In this document: positions 8,617-18,268 of the stretch, one piece after another
Numbering within the stretch: position 1 is the stretch's first letter
Layout of the letters: each line of letters begins with the position of its first letter
Source: Anabaena minutissima FACHB-250
GTDB taxonomy: Bacteria > Cyanobacteriota > Cyanobacteriia > Cyanobacteriales > Nostocaceae
Reading direction: 5' to 3'
Assembly (NCBI RefSeq): GCF_014697125.1
Contig: NZ_JACJRG010000009.1
Location: forward strand, 140,578-204,577
Length of the DNA stretch: 64,000 bases
Translations under genes and position numbers: made by a program
Notes under the pieces: generated by a model
The model's database searches: none
What the model was told of the DNA's origin: nothing
The model's input: the letters and a program-made list of their open reading frames with translations, nothing else

Positions 8617-8706
8617 AAATTAAGTTTGGATTGAACAGCCTTTTTTACTTATGACATACTCGCAGGATATCAGTCTAGTATTTTGTCAAGTTAGTTTTGA
8701 GGTTTT

Positions 8707-8732
8707 GTAGTCAGGACTAAAGTCTTGACTAC
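8707..8732. repeat. GTAGTCAGGACT hairpin repeat
   Basis: GTAGTCAGGACT and AGTCTTGACTAC form a 12-base stem with one G-T pair and an AA loop. A related element (GTAGTCAGGACTTTAGTCCT) occurs at 56946-56966. It lies in the divergent spacer between the methyltransferase and mscL. Such short palindromes are dispersed in Nostoc-type genomes. Confidence 0.6.
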
Positions 8733-8912
8733 GTGCTTATCCATCAAATAAGATACTGCTTCTGATGCTATCGGGCTTTATGCTTAGAGACTGATTGTTA
8801 AAAATTTTCTGTATCAAACTGCTAAAATTTCCGTACTTAGCAAAACTTATATTTATTCAGATCAAAAAGATCAAAGAATATTAAAAATAATTTATTTTTT
8901 TGGATTTTAGGG

Positions 8913-9344
8913 ATGACAAGATTTAGAAGAAAAACAAGCAGTTTTATCAAAGAGTTTCAAGAGTTTGCGCTCAAAGGCAACGTTATTGATTTAGCGATCG
9001 CTGTAATTATTGGTGGTGCATTTGGTAAAATTATCACCTCCTTTGTTGAAGATTTAGTGATGCCACTCATTAACCCTTTGATTGCTTTGAGTGGCAAAGA
9101 TTGGAGAACTATTACCATTGGTTCAGGAATTAAGATCGGTCAGTTCTTGGGTTCTGTTGTTGACTTTCTGGTGATTGCTTTCATTTTATTTTTAGCAATT
9201 CGATCTCTACAGAGATTCAAAAGGCAAGAAGCAGTTGACAATGAACCCCCACTACCAGATCCTCAACTTGTAGCCCAAGAAAAACTGACTGATGCTTTGG
9301 ATAAACTAACCCAAACTTTAGAATCTCGGAATCCTCAGATTTAA
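8913..9344 (+). CDS. mscL: Large-conductance mechanosensitive channel
   Basis: A 143-residue MscL, the homopentameric inner-membrane channel that opens under membrane tension to release solutes during sudden osmotic down-shock. The N-terminal amphipathic helix and first membrane helix are present as FIKEFQEFALKGNVIDLAIAV and IIGGAFGKIITSFVEDLVMPLINPL. The second membrane helix is VVDFLVIAFILFLAIRSLQRF, and the C-terminal helix is charged. A short positively charged extension (MTRFRRKTS) precedes the usual start. Length and motif order are normal. It is convergent with the DUF3352 gene, only eight bases away, with no obvious terminator between them. Confidence 0.95.
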   Translation: MTRFRRKTSSFIKEFQEFALKGNVIDLAIAVIIGGAFGKIITSFVEDLVMPLINPLIALSGKDWRTITIGSGIKIGQFLGSVVDFLVIAFILFLAIRSLQRFKRQEAVDNEPPLPDPQLVAQEKLTDALDKLTQTLESRNPQI

Positions 9345-9352
9345 CACATAAC

Positions 9353-11032
9353 TTACTTGGCTGTACTAGGTTTGAGAGCTAACAACATCTCTACTTGACT
9401 GGTAGATTTATCGGGACTAGTGGCGGTGACACCCAAGCCGCGAATAGAACTCAGAATGGCATTAGCTTCTGGGGGTATGGGTTGAGATTGGGCAGCAAAA
9501 CGATTGACTATGGTCATGGTTTTGTCCATATCTAGATAGAAGTAACCGCCATTGGGTTTTTGTAAAGAACTAGTAATCGCTTTAAAACTCTCGCTGTTGT
9601 CCAGAGTTTGATTTTTGTTATTTGTCAGTGCTTCCGCAACAGGGCCACCCACAGCTAAAAATACCGTGTTTTGATCTAACCAACCGTGGGCAAATAAAGC
9701 ACCTTGTTGGGGGACTTGCCATTCTGTAATGTCTTTACCGCCAACGTTTCTAGTGGCGACATTAATAGTTTGAGATTTGGCGAGGTTATCCAGCTTAGTG
9801 AGAGTGGCTTGTGCAGTTTGGCGATCGCTTGTATTAAATACCATCGCGCCACCAAAACCTACTCTTGCTAATATACCTTGGTTAGATGGAATCGTACCAA
9901 AGGCAAATTCTCCATCCATCCAGCCAAAAATGTCCTTATCTAGATCGAAATTGGCTGTTTTTAGCTGTGATCGTGCCTGTTCTAAGGCTTGCTTAAATTC
10001 TGGGTACTCGTTAGATTGTTCGACGATGGTTTTCCAACTCTGACTAATACCTTGTCCGCTAACCAAAGCAAAGGTATCACTGGGGAATTGCCCTACTATC
10101 TTGGCGGGGGAATTTTGATATTGAAACTTGTTAAGTTGTGGATCTAAATTAGCGATCGCTTTTAATCTTACCCCGGCATCATCCACACCAACAGCAGCCA
10201 CCATTGATTTAACTTGTTGCAACTGTTTTAATGTTTGCGGTGTTAATGTCGTAGTTTGGGGATTAGCAGCCACAATTTGTTGAATCATGCCCGCATAGTC
10301 TGGAATATAAATTTGCGCTAAAGAATTTTTTACATCCACACCTTTGGCCAGAACAGCACTTGCACCGTCTTTAGTGGCAAAGGAAGGTTGACCTTTAAAG
10401 GTGTCAATGGCTTTTTCCACCACTGGTTTTTCTGGAGAAAATACCAGATAGCTATTATTTAAAACAGCACTATATGTTGCGTTACTATTGCCTTCACTAG
10501 TAGTTTGTGTAATTTTTTCGCCTTTATAGTCTGATTCTGTACTTTTGACTCCCTTTTGTCCTTTTAATTTGTTGGCAAAATTTAAAGCCCCAAGTTTATC
10601 CTTGATACCCACCACCATTAACATTTGTGGTTCTTGCCGTAACTGAGTGGCTGGGGGTTGATTTGATTGGTTCGATTTAGGAGCATTTGGCGGTAATACA
10701 GCCACCATTAACCCACCCACCCAAGGCTGAATATCTTTTTCATAAGAAATGCTATTGTCACTCAATACATCTTTATTAAAGTCTTCTAAACCCTTGGTGA
10801 CTAACTTTTGGGCTTCGGGAGTGCCGAATTGCTGCAACTTCGCCCAAGCTTGGGGGTCTGTAGTAATATAGGTAGCCATTAATGCCGATGAAGGCACGAG
10901 TTTAGCACTGCTTAAAGCCCCTGTACTATCCCCACCCGGCCCCCGCAAATACATAAAAGCGGCGACACTACCAACCACTACAACGGCCGCACCCACCACA
11001 GGGATTAAAAATCTTGATTTAGTTTCAGGCAT
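9353..11032 (-). CDS. DUF3352 domain protein, membrane anchored
   Basis: A 559-residue protein with one N-terminal membrane helix (about residues 9-29) followed by a long soluble region matching DUF3352, common in cyanobacteria and of unknown function. Recognisable parts are SAKLVPSSALMATYITTDPQAW just after the helix, LMVVGIKDKLGALNFANKL, NSYLVFSPEKPVVEKAID and GGYFYLDMDKTMTIVNRF. It probably faces the periplasm or lumen. The ATG at 11032 has an AGAGGA ribosome-binding site eight bases upstream. The gene stands alone on its strand; no regulatory site was identified beyond that. Confidence 0.8.
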   Translation of the reverse strand: MPETKSRFLIPVVGAAVVVVGSVAAFMYLRGPGGDSTGALSSAKLVPSSALMATYITTDPQAWAKLQQFGTPEAQKLVTKGLEDFNKDVLSDNSISYEKDIQPWVGGLMVAVLPPNAPKSNQSNQPPATQLRQEPQMLMVVGIKDKLGALNFANKLKGQKGVKSTESDYKGEKITQTTSEGNSNATYSAVLNNSYLVFSPEKPVVEKAIDTFKGQPSFATKDGASAVLAKGVDVKNSLAQIYIPDYAGMIQQIVAANPQTTTLTPQTLKQLQQVKSMVAAVGVDDAGVRLKAIANLDPQLNKFQYQNSPAKIVGQFPSDTFALVSGQGISQSWKTIVEQSNEYPEFKQALEQARSQLKTANFDLDKDIFGWMDGEFAFGTIPSNQGILARVGFGGAMVFNTSDRQTAQATLTKLDNLAKSQTINVATRNVGGKDITEWQVPQQGALFAHGWLDQNTVFLAVGGPVAEALTNNKNQTLDNSESFKAITSSLQKPNGGYFYLDMDKTMTIVNRFAAQSQPIPPEANAILSSIRGLGVTATSPDKSTSQVEMLLALKPSTAK

Positions 11033-11393
11033 TGTTGTTGTCCTCTTTTCCTCAAATTGTTACTGAGGCTAGTAAAAACGTCATTAGAGAGTTTTCGGAA
11101 TTATTCTATATATGTTAGTGATTTTGCGGTGTGTGCTAGTAAAAAATAGGCAATTTACGCACGATCAGTAGGTAATCCCTTCAAAAATACTTCAAATGCA
11201 GAAAGTGTTAATCCGCAAATAGCCTATTGTAAATCACAAAAAATAGCTTGGTGAAAAATGACAAGCTATCCTAATCTATATGAATACTTGAGAGTATTTG
11301 TACTGGGATTAGGTGATAGGTGACAGGGGATAGGTGACAGGTGACAGGGGACAGGGGACAGGGAAGAAAATTTAACTAAGGTGATTTACATCT
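11033..11393. repeat. Divergent spacer with GGTGACAGG seven-base repeats
   Basis: The 361-base region between the divergent DUF3352 and M1-peptidase genes is mostly AT-rich without a gene. From about 11312 to 11362 it carries about seven copies of the seven-base unit AGGTGACAGG/GGGGACA/GGGGATA. The array ends about 30 bases before the peptidase start, so it is part of that gene's leader or promoter region. Confidence 0.7.
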
Positions 11394-13988
11394 ATGCCAC
11401 ACTCTTATTCTTTTGATACCGAAAATAATGGATACAAATCTTTTGAACTACCAGGAGCTAGGCCACACTATAACCCAGACCGCCCTGGACAGGTAGAACA
11501 TATTTTTCTCGATTTGAATTTGGATATACCTAACCAAAGTTACCAAGGTAGTTGTAGCATTCGTTTATTACCCATCCGTAATGGTATAGAGCGTTTGACT
11601 TTGGATGCGGTGAACTTGCAAATCCAATCTGTCAAAGTGGATGAGGGAGAGCAAACGTTTGACTATGACGGCGAACAGCTAACTATTGAGTTGTCAGAAC
11701 CAACCCAAGTTGGTAAAAAATTATTAATTGCGATCGCCTATTCTGTAGAAAAGCCCCAACGCGGTATCTACTTTATCCACCCAGACACCCACTACCCCAA
11801 AAAGCCCCTACAAGTCTGGACGCAGGGAGAAGATGAAGACTCCCGCTTTTGGTTTCCCTGTTTCGACTACCCCGGACAACTGTCCACCTCGGAAATTCGT
11901 GTCCGTGTACCTAAATCATTAGTGGCAATTTCTAACGGGGAATTAATTAACACCACAGAAGATGGTGAAGATAAAACTTACCATTGGTTACAGCGACAAG
12001 TTCATCCCACTTATTTGATGACTCTAGCCGTAGGTGACTTTGCCGAAATTCAAGATGAATGGCAAGGTAAGCCAGTCACCTACTACGTAGAAAAGGGACG
12101 CAAGGAAGATGCTCACCGCAGCATGGGCAAAACTCCCCGGATGATCGAATTTTTGAGCCAAAAGTATGGTTATGCCTACGCTTTCCCCAAATATGCCCAA
12201 GTTTGTGTGAGTGACTTTATCTTTGGGGGAATGGAAAATACTTCTACTACCCTGTTAACAGACCGTTGTCTATTGGATGAACGGGCTGCTTTAGATAACC
12301 GCAACACCGAAAGTCTGGTAGTTCACGAACTAGCACACCAATGGTTTGGGGATTTACTGGTTATTAAACATTGGTCTCATGCTTGGATTAAGGAAGGAAT
12401 GGCTTGCTATTCGGAAGTCATGTGGACAGAACACGAATACAGCCAAGAAGAAGCAGCATACTATCGCTTATCAGAAGCGCGTAGTTATTTGAGTGAAGAT
12501 AGCGGTCGTTACCGGAGACCGATAGTAACTCACGTTTACCGGGAAGCGATCGAACTTTATGATCGCCACACCTACGAAAAGGGGTCTTGTGTTTATCACA
12601 TGATCCGCGCTGAGTTAGGCGACGAATTATTTTGGCAGGCAATACAAACCTTTGTCCAGGATCATGCCCACCAAACTGTTGAAACTGTAGACTTGCTGCG
12701 AGCGATTGAAAAAGCTACGGGACGCAATCTAGCTTTCCTCTTTGATCAATATGTTTATCGTGGCGGTCATCCTGATTTTAAAGTCGCTTACGCTTGGGAT
12801 GGAGAAGCTAAGTTAGCCAAATTGACTGTGACTCAAACCCAAGTACCAGCAGATAAAAACAATAGTAAAGAATTATTTGACCTAAAAATCCCTGTTGGTT
12901 TTGGCTATACCCAAGAGGAATCTACACAAGTCCAAACTGTGACGGTGCGAGTCAATCAACGGGAGCAAAGTTTTTACTTCCCACTGGCAGCCAAACCAGA
13001 TTTTATCAGCTTTGATGTGGGGAATCATTTCCTTAAAACTGTGTCTTTGGAATATCCTATACCAGAGTTGAAAGCCCAGTTAACATCTGACCCTGACCCA
13101 ATTTCACGGATTCATGCGGCGACAGCTTTAGCGAAAAAAGGTGGATTAGAAGCGACTAAAGCCCTTGGTGCAGCCTTGAAAGATGAACCTTTTTGGGGTG
13201 TGCGGGTAGAAGTCGCCAAACAGTTAGCAGAAATTAAATTAGACCAAGCCTTTGATTATTTAGTTACGGGTTTAGAAGACAAAAGTCCTTATGTGCGCCG
13301 AGCTGTGTTAGAAGCTTTAGCGCAGATTAAAACCCGTGCTAGTTACAAAGCTGTCAAAGAAGTCGTGAAAAATGGCGACAAGAGCTACTACGTAGAAGCC
13401 ACCGCTTGCCGAACTTTGGGGTCTATAGCAGCCGTCAATTTAGAAGATAAACCCAAAGAAGAAAAGGTAATTAAGCTATTGCAATCTGTTCTAGAAGAAA
13501 GAGCCGGTTGGAATGAAGTTGTCCGCAGTGGCGCAGTCGGTGGTTTAGCTGAACTCAAAACTTCCGAAGCTGCCCTAGATTTGCTGCTAGATTATACCAA
13601 AATTGGTGTAGCGCAACCCTTGCGGTTAGCAGCAATTCGTGCTTTAGGGAAAATTTCCGTTGGTCAAAGTCCAGTCAATTTAGAAAGACTGATCGGTAAA
13701 TTAGCAGAACTTGCCAAAGAAACCTTCTTTTTAACCCAAATGGCAGTCGTAGCTTCCTTGGGACAAATGGAAACACCCAAAGCCATAGGAGTTTTGCGAT
13801 CGCTTGCTGAACAAACACCAGATGGCCGTGTGCGTCGCTATGCTGAGGAAGAAATGACCAAAGTGCAGAAAAATATTGGCACAGAAACAGCGTTGCGGAA
13901 ATTGCGTGAGGAATTCGACCAACTCAAACAACAAAACCAAGAACTAAAAAGTCGTTTGGAAAATTTGGAGGCGAAATCCCAAAACTGA
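11394..13988 (+). CDS. M1 family aminopeptidase with HEAT repeats
   Basis: An 864-residue zinc aminopeptidase of the M1 (aminopeptidase N/leukotriene hydrolase) family that trims N-terminal residues from peptides. The exopeptidase motif GGMEN is at residues 278-282. The zinc site HELAH is at 311-315, with the third ligand Glu at 334 in WIKEG. After the catalytic domain comes a beta domain (about 450-545), then alpha-helical HEAT-type repeats (about 550-800, with recurring ALGAALKDEPFWGVRVEVA-like helices), and a coiled coil from about 825 to the end rich in Leu, Gln and Glu. No signal peptide, so cytoplasmic. The HEAT and coiled-coil tail suggests a partner protein or self-assembly. Confidence 0.92.
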   Translation: MPHSYSFDTENNGYKSFELPGARPHYNPDRPGQVEHIFLDLNLDIPNQSYQGSCSIRLLPIRNGIERLTLDAVNLQIQSVKVDEGEQTFDYDGEQLTIELSEPTQVGKKLLIAIAYSVEKPQRGIYFIHPDTHYPKKPLQVWTQGEDEDSRFWFPCFDYPGQLSTSEIRVRVPKSLVAISNGELINTTEDGEDKTYHWLQRQVHPTYLMTLAVGDFAEIQDEWQGKPVTYYVEKGRKEDAHRSMGKTPRMIEFLSQKYGYAYAFPKYAQVCVSDFIFGGMENTSTTLLTDRCLLDERAALDNRNTESLVVHELAHQWFGDLLVIKHWSHAWIKEGMACYSEVMWTEHEYSQEEAAYYRLSEARSYLSEDSGRYRRPIVTHVYREAIELYDRHTYEKGSCVYHMIRAELGDELFWQAIQTFVQDHAHQTVETVDLLRAIEKATGRNLAFLFDQYVYRGGHPDFKVAYAWDGEAKLAKLTVTQTQVPADKNNSKELFDLKIPVGFGYTQEESTQVQTVTVRVNQREQSFYFPLAAKPDFISFDVGNHFLKTVSLEYPIPELKAQLTSDPDPISRIHAATALAKKGGLEATKALGAALKDEPFWGVRVEVAKQLAEIKLDQAFDYLVTGLEDKSPYVRRAVLEALAQIKTRASYKAVKEVVKNGDKSYYVEATACRTLGSIAAVNLEDKPKEEKVIKLLQSVLEERAGWNEVVRSGAVGGLAELKTSEAALDLLLDYTKIGVAQPLRLAAIRALGKISVGQSPVNLERLIGKLAELAKETFFLTQMAVVASLGQMETPKAIGVLRSLAEQTPDGRVRRYAEEEMTKVQKNIGTETALRKLREEFDQLKQQNQELKSRLENLEAKSQN

Positions 13989-14010
13989 GTGCTATTAGAG
14001 TAGCCCGTAC

Positions 14011-14034
14011 AGAGTGCTGAGTTCTCAGCACTCT
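14011..14034. terminator. Bidirectional terminator-like hairpin between convergent genes
   Basis: AGAGTGCTGAG and CTCAGCACTCT form a perfect 11-base stem with a TT loop in the 56-base gap between the convergent peptidase and glycosyltransferase genes. The arms are made of the GTGCTGA seven-base repeat in inverted arrangement, so a repeat seems to have supplied the terminator. Confidence 0.6.
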
Positions 14035-14044
14035 TGATAAATAA

Positions 14045-15448
14045 TTAATGGCTACTACCCGTATGCACCGTTTTCACCCATTTCAAACGTTTTGGTCTAA
14101 CCGACATCCGCGCTGTGGTACTGCTGATTACTACTAGCCAGTGCAACATATATAAAGTGCCGCGCACTGTTTGCAGCAGCAATACAAAAGGTGTGTAAAC
14201 GGTGAATTTTTGCTCTTGGCGTATCCGCTTCAAGCCAGCATACATACCTACAACTGACATTGTGACCGACAAGCCAGTAACTGGGCCTAAAATTGGTAGG
14301 CGATGACGAGCGACTGACATGAATAAATCAGGGATAGCTGCCGTTGGCAAGATATACATGGTGAACATGAACATGAGTAAATCCCATGTTTTGCGTGTAC
14401 CCATGCGATTTTTGAGGATTAAATCCCAATAATCTAAAAAACGCTGATAGCCGCCCTCTGCCCAACGGTTGCGCTGATGCCAAAGTGCGATCGCATTTGT
14501 CACGCCTTCTTCCTGCACGGCTGGGTAGAATACACACTCAATATCCCACCTATCTAAATGCAGGCGTAAAGTCATATCCAAGTCATCGGTGATGGTTTCT
14601 TCATTCCACCCGCCAAAGCTTTCTAAGGCTGCACGACGCACGAATTGCCCATTACCTCGCAGTTCACCAATTCCACCGACGGCACGCTGCTGCTGAAACC
14701 AGGTATCCAGAGCCATTTCTGCCATTTGTCCCTTTGTCCAAAAATTTTCTTTGGCGTTGGCTATGGCTTTTCGCACTTGCACCGCCCCCACCTTTTCGCG
14801 TTGGAACAAAGGTACTACTTGAAGTAACAAATCTGATGCAACTTCCGCATCTGCATCAAAAACCGCAATAAGTTCGCCTTTTGTCAAGGGCAAAACTTGA
14901 TTTAAAGCCCCCGATTTACCGCCAACTGCTTGGGCAGAACGCCTGAGTATTTTTAGGTTATTGTACTCCTCGGCTAATTCCGCTAACACATGGGGTGTTT
15001 TATCGGTGCTGTGATCGTCAATTATCCAAACTTCGTATTGCCCGTTGGGGTATTCCAGATTACAAAGATTTTTGACTAATTTACCAATTACAGCCTCCTC
15101 ATTTTTCGCAGCTACCAATATAGAAATGAAGGGTAATTCACCCTGTATTTCTTTTTGGTAACGGCGGGGTTTGGCAAACACTATGACCAAAGCATGAATA
15201 CCAACAATGGTAGTCAACCCTAAGACAAAGATAGAACCCCAGGAAGCTAAATGTAAGGCGATCGTACTGCTCCAGACTATGGTTAAAACTAGAGCTGCTT
15301 TACCTCTACGCCCTTGAAACCGGGATGGTAAAGACAAATCCCGCGTTTCTACCACTGACTCCTCCGTTTCTGATAGGTCAGACAACAGGGAGTTGAGTGG
15401 ATCAAGTTCTTTGTAGGAATCGTTATCGGGCCAGGAATTCGCTGGCAT
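14045..15448 (-). CDS. Glycosyltransferase family 2, membrane protein
   Basis: A 467-residue processive-type GT2 glycosyltransferase. Two membrane helices lie near residues 50-90, then the GT-A catalytic domain with FISILVAAKNEEAVI, the WIIDDHSTDKT first Asp motif, the FDADAEV metal-binding motif, TDDLDMTLRL, and the QRNRWAEGGYQRF motif (the QxxRW signature of cellulose/hyaluronan synthase-like enzymes). Further membrane helices follow at about 345-440. It should move a nucleotide-activated sugar onto a growing polysaccharide at the inner membrane; the product is unknown. It stands alone, convergent with the M1 peptidase. No strong ribosome-binding site precedes the ATG. Confidence 0.87.
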   Translation of the reverse strand: MPANSWPDNDSYKELDPLNSLLSDLSETEESVVETRDLSLPSRFQGRRGKAALVLTIVWSSTIALHLASWGSIFVLGLTTIVGIHALVIVFAKPRRYQKEIQGELPFISILVAAKNEEAVIGKLVKNLCNLEYPNGQYEVWIIDDHSTDKTPHVLAELAEEYNNLKILRRSAQAVGGKSGALNQVLPLTKGELIAVFDADAEVASDLLLQVVPLFQREKVGAVQVRKAIANAKENFWTKGQMAEMALDTWFQQQRAVGGIGELRGNGQFVRRAALESFGGWNEETITDDLDMTLRLHLDRWDIECVFYPAVQEEGVTNAIALWHQRNRWAEGGYQRFLDYWDLILKNRMGTRKTWDLLMFMFTMYILPTAAIPDLFMSVARHRLPILGPVTGLSVTMSVVGMYAGLKRIRQEQKFTVYTPFVLLLQTVRGTLYMLHWLVVISSTTARMSVRPKRLKWVKTVHTGSSH

Positions 15449-15921
15449 AAGTTACTTGATTCAAAAACCAGTATTTGTCTACACCTGAAAAGAAGCTGGG
15501 AATCAGGTAACGCTAAACTGTCTAAGCAAACTTTGTCTATTTCTAGCCATTACATAGAGAGAAAAGTATAAAATAATACTAATAACTCAAAACACAATAG
15601 ACTTGTTCCACAATCGGAACTTTGACTAGGGGTAAGTCAGAGCAAAGTAGCAGCAGCTTATTGTTGGCAGAAATTGCAATAAACGCATTTACTCCCTGAC
15701 GGCAGCAATTTGCAGTATTATTGCGCCCAGCTTCCCTAAAAGCTAATGCAGCCTTATTGTAACTGACATTTTAATATTTCTTAGCAGTAACTTTTGTGTC
15801 CACTATTATTTTCTCAGCACTACAGTAGTCTCAAGGATCAAGAAGTAGGGAAGATAGCTTGAGCTAAGAAGCAGGGGAGCAGGGGAGAAGTCCCGCCGCC
15901 TTCCCCCTGCCTCCGGCAATG

Positions 15922-15965
15922 ACTCAGCACGCGACTCAACGCCCTATTACCGCTAACAGCACTCA
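15922..15965 (-). repeat. Dispersed GTTAGCGGTAGCG element, copy 1
   Basis: Read on the minus strand it matches the composite repeat seen seven times here: a TGCTGTTAGCGGTA part, a GGCGTTGAG part and a closing GTGCTGAG. This copy is diverged in the middle (TAATAGGGCG). Confidence 0.65.
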
Positions 15966-16103
15966 AAAACTAACTGTGTACAACACAACATTTTTGGGAA
16001 TACTGCATTGAGAACCAACTATATTCCTAGTACAGCTTGGCGTAAATAAACCAACTATTCAAAATCAACAAAATACTTATGCTGTATTCATTTTGAACTT
16101 TGC

Positions 16104-16144
16104 GGAAAGTAGGCGGTGTCAGTTTCCGTCCCGCCTAACTTTCC
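16104..16144. repeat. Bulged hairpin containing GGCGGTGTCAG repeat
   Basis: GGAAAGT-AGGCGG (16104-16116) pairs with CCGCCT-A-ACTTTCC (16131-16144), giving 13 pairs with one bulged A. The part from 16111 on shares about 30 bases with a reverse copy at 63202-63233. Confidence 0.6.
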
Positions 16145-16215
16145 CAGACGAATTTTGAATTTTGAATTTCGCCTTGCGGTACTAGTTGTCAACTAATGTT
16201 GAGGAAGATTCAACA

Positions 16216-16593
16216 ATGTCTATTGAGCAACTCCAGCCTGTTAATGCCCAACAAGCAAACGTTTATTTACCTTATGTTCAAGGTACAGCGAAGCGTAATT
16301 TCTTACCCTATGCTATCGGTCTATATCAAAAAGGTAATTTAGAAGGACATCGTAAAATAGAAGCTGGTGAAAATGTTCCCTTTGTCGCCTCTTGGAATGT
16401 GGCGACCCTACCTTCTGATTTAACCCGTTGCCGAATGCAATTTGATGGTAATGCTGAGTTCAGTTATGAAATAATGATGGCTAGTTTTGAATTTATTAGT
16501 TTTTTAATTGAACTTATGGAAAACTATAAACGCTATAAAGTAACTGATTTCTCACAATCTTTTTACCGTAAATTACTACGTGTTGATGAATAA
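16216..16593 (+). CDS. Unknown cyanobacterial protein, 125 aa
   Basis: I do not recognise this family. The soluble 125-residue product starts MSIEQLQPVNAQQANVYLP and has a plausible fold, with aromatic and charged residues mixed throughout. The C-terminal third (FEFISFLIELMENYKRYKVTD) looks helical. I chose the ATG at 16216 rather than the in-frame TTG at 16186 because GAGGAAG at 16201-16207 is an excellent ribosome-binding site eight bases before it. No signal peptide or membrane segment. It is alone on its strand, with repeats upstream and an AT-rich spacer downstream, so context gives no functional clue. Confidence 0.75.
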   Translation: MSIEQLQPVNAQQANVYLPYVQGTAKRNFLPYAIGLYQKGNLEGHRKIEAGENVPFVASWNVATLPSDLTRCRMQFDGNAEFSYEIMMASFEFISFLIELMENYKRYKVTDFSQSFYRKLLRVDE

Positions 16594-16911
16594 TTTAGTC
16601 GATTAAAGCTTGAGGGTTGTCAGGGTAAGTTATAATTAAAATATCCTGATACCCTTGTTTTTGTTTGTTAAAATTGAGCAAATTTAGACTATCTACTTCA
16701 GAGTTAATCTAAAATTACATCTTAATAAATAATAAAAATATACTAGCCTAGTAGTAAGAATATATAACTATAAAAGCAAGAAAATTAACTTTCAGAAAGA
16801 ATTTTTAGGAAAATTATATTTTGCGATCGCTAAGATGATTCCGCCAGAACCAATTAAAATTAATAAACACCTGGCTGGGTTTTACTTCCTTTTGAAATTA
16901 GGAGTGCATGT
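16594..16911. other. AT-rich intergenic region, no gene seen
   Basis: A 318-base spacer, strongly AT-rich with one HIP1 octamer near 16824. Only the AGGAG ribosome-binding site for the next gene (16900-16904) is recognisable. Confidence 0.5.
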
Positions 16912-18000
16912 GTGCCAAAATCTGCTAAATATTTGCTGATTGGCTCAACCGAAACTTACAGTGGTAAGTCGGCAACAGTCCTGGGGTTGTCTCATCAGTT
17001 ACAGCAAAAAGGATTGGATATTGCTTATGGTAAACCCCTAGGCAATTGTTTGAATACCTCTGATGCCACTGTAGTTGACGAAGATGTCCAGTTTATTACT
17101 CTTAGTCTCAACCTATCGGCAAACCGCATTGTGCCGACAATGCTGGCTTTGAATGAAGCCAGTGTGCAAAGACGCTTAAATGGTGAAGACACAACCGATT
17201 ATCGTCAGTCTTTGGTAGAGCAGTATTTACAAATTCCTAGAGGGGATTTAGTGCTGCTTGAAGGCCCCGGTGATTTGGCGGAAGGTTGTCTGTTTAATTT
17301 ATCTTTGCTACAGGTGGCTGAGGTGTTAAATGCCAGTGTCATGCTAGTAACTCGCTACAACTCACTACTTTCTATAGAGTCGATATTATCTGCCAAGCAG
17401 CGTGTAGGCGATCGCTTGATCGGAGTTGTCATCAACGATATTCCGCCAGCGCAGCTAGAGACAGTCAATCATGTGATGCGACCATTTTTAGAACAGCAGG
17501 GCATTCCTGTGATGGCCATGCTACCCAAAAACGATTTACTTCGTAGTGTTAGCGTAGGTGAATTAGTCAAACAGCTTAACGCCGAAGTTCTCTGTCGCAG
17601 CGATCGCTTAGATTTAATGGTGGAAAGTCTCGCGATTGGCGCAATGAACGTGAATGCGGCTGTCAAATATTTTCGCAAGCGGCGGAATATGGCAGTGGTG
17701 ACAGGAGGCGATCGCGTGGAAATTCAACAAGCCGCGTTGGAAACGTCAACCCAATGTCTCATCCTCACCGGACAGCTACCACCACCGCAATTTATTCTCA
17801 GTCGTGCTGAAGAATTAGAAATTCCGATTTTGTCAGTTGACTTAGATACCCTCACCACTGTAGAAATTGTTGACCGCACTTTCGGTCAAGTCCGCGTTCA
17901 TGAACCAATTAAGGTTCACTGCATCCGCCAATTGATGTCTGAGCATTTTGACATTAATCGTCTGTTATCTAAGTTAGGTTTAACGCCTGCAACAGTCTGA
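16912..18000 (+). CDS. BioD-like/DRTGG-domain phosphotransacetylase-family protein
   Basis: A 362-residue protein with an N-terminal P-loop domain of the dethiobiotin-synthetase/CobQ type (LLIGSTETYSGKSATVLGLS, a Walker-A-like GxxxxYSGKS) and a C-terminal DRTGG-type domain (about residues 215-340, with NMAVVTGGDRVEIQQAAL and QCLILTGQLPPPQ). This pair forms the N-terminal regulatory half of long bacterial phosphotransacetylases; the catalytic PTA domain is absent here, so it should not be assigned acetyl transfer. Its role in cyanobacteria is unknown; nucleotide binding or sensing is likely. The GTG start has AGGAG seven bases upstream. The next gene is 268 bases away across a repeat-filled spacer. 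Confidence 0.82.
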   Translation: MPKSAKYLLIGSTETYSGKSATVLGLSHQLQQKGLDIAYGKPLGNCLNTSDATVVDEDVQFITLSLNLSANRIVPTMLALNEASVQRRLNGEDTTDYRQSLVEQYLQIPRGDLVLLEGPGDLAEGCLFNLSLLQVAEVLNASVMLVTRYNSLLSIESILSAKQRVGDRLIGVVINDIPPAQLETVNHVMRPFLEQQGIPVMAMLPKNDLLRSVSVGELVKQLNAEVLCRSDRLDLMVESLAIGAMNVNAAVKYFRKRRNMAVVTGGDRVEIQQAALETSTQCLILTGQLPPPQFILSRAEELEIPILSVDLDTLTTVEIVDRTFGQVRVHEPIKVHCIRQLMSEHFDINRLLSKLGLTPATV

Positions 18001-18015
18001 TTTGAGTGCTGAGTA

Positions 18016-18105
18016 GTGTTAGGCGGTAGCGCGGCGTTTAGCCGGTGCTGAGTGGGGAGTGCTGAATTGTGTTAGCAGTAGCGCGGCGTTGAGCCAGGTG
18101 CTGAG
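18016..18105 (+). repeat. Dispersed GTTAGCGGTAGCG element, copies 2 and 3
   Basis: Two tandem copies (18016-18052 and 18069-18105) of the element containing GGTAGCGCGGCGTTTAGCC, spaced by a GTGCTGA-type unit. The second copy differs at three positions (CAGTAGCG, GAGCCAGG). Confidence 0.75.
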
Positions 18106-18268
18106 TGGGTATGAGTTCTTTGTCCCCCGTGTCCCCCTTGTCTCCACTCCCTACCCCCTAATTGCTAGATAAATTAAGAAAACTTAGTAGTATGTAACTC
18201 AAGTTCGCTTCGGACTTACACGCTGTTTGGTAGAATAACGGGGTTGTTTAATCTGATTACCTCCGTCT

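Larger units (their letters stand above)
15449..16215. other. Long intergenic region with repeats
   Basis: About 770 bases between divergent genes. No convincing gene. It holds one copy of the dispersed GTTAGCGGTAGCG element in reverse orientation (15922-15965), GC-rich GCAGGGGAG repeats around 15870-15910, and a bulged hairpin at 16104-16144. GAATTTTGAATTTTGAATTTC repeats follow at about 16150-16170. Confidence 0.55.
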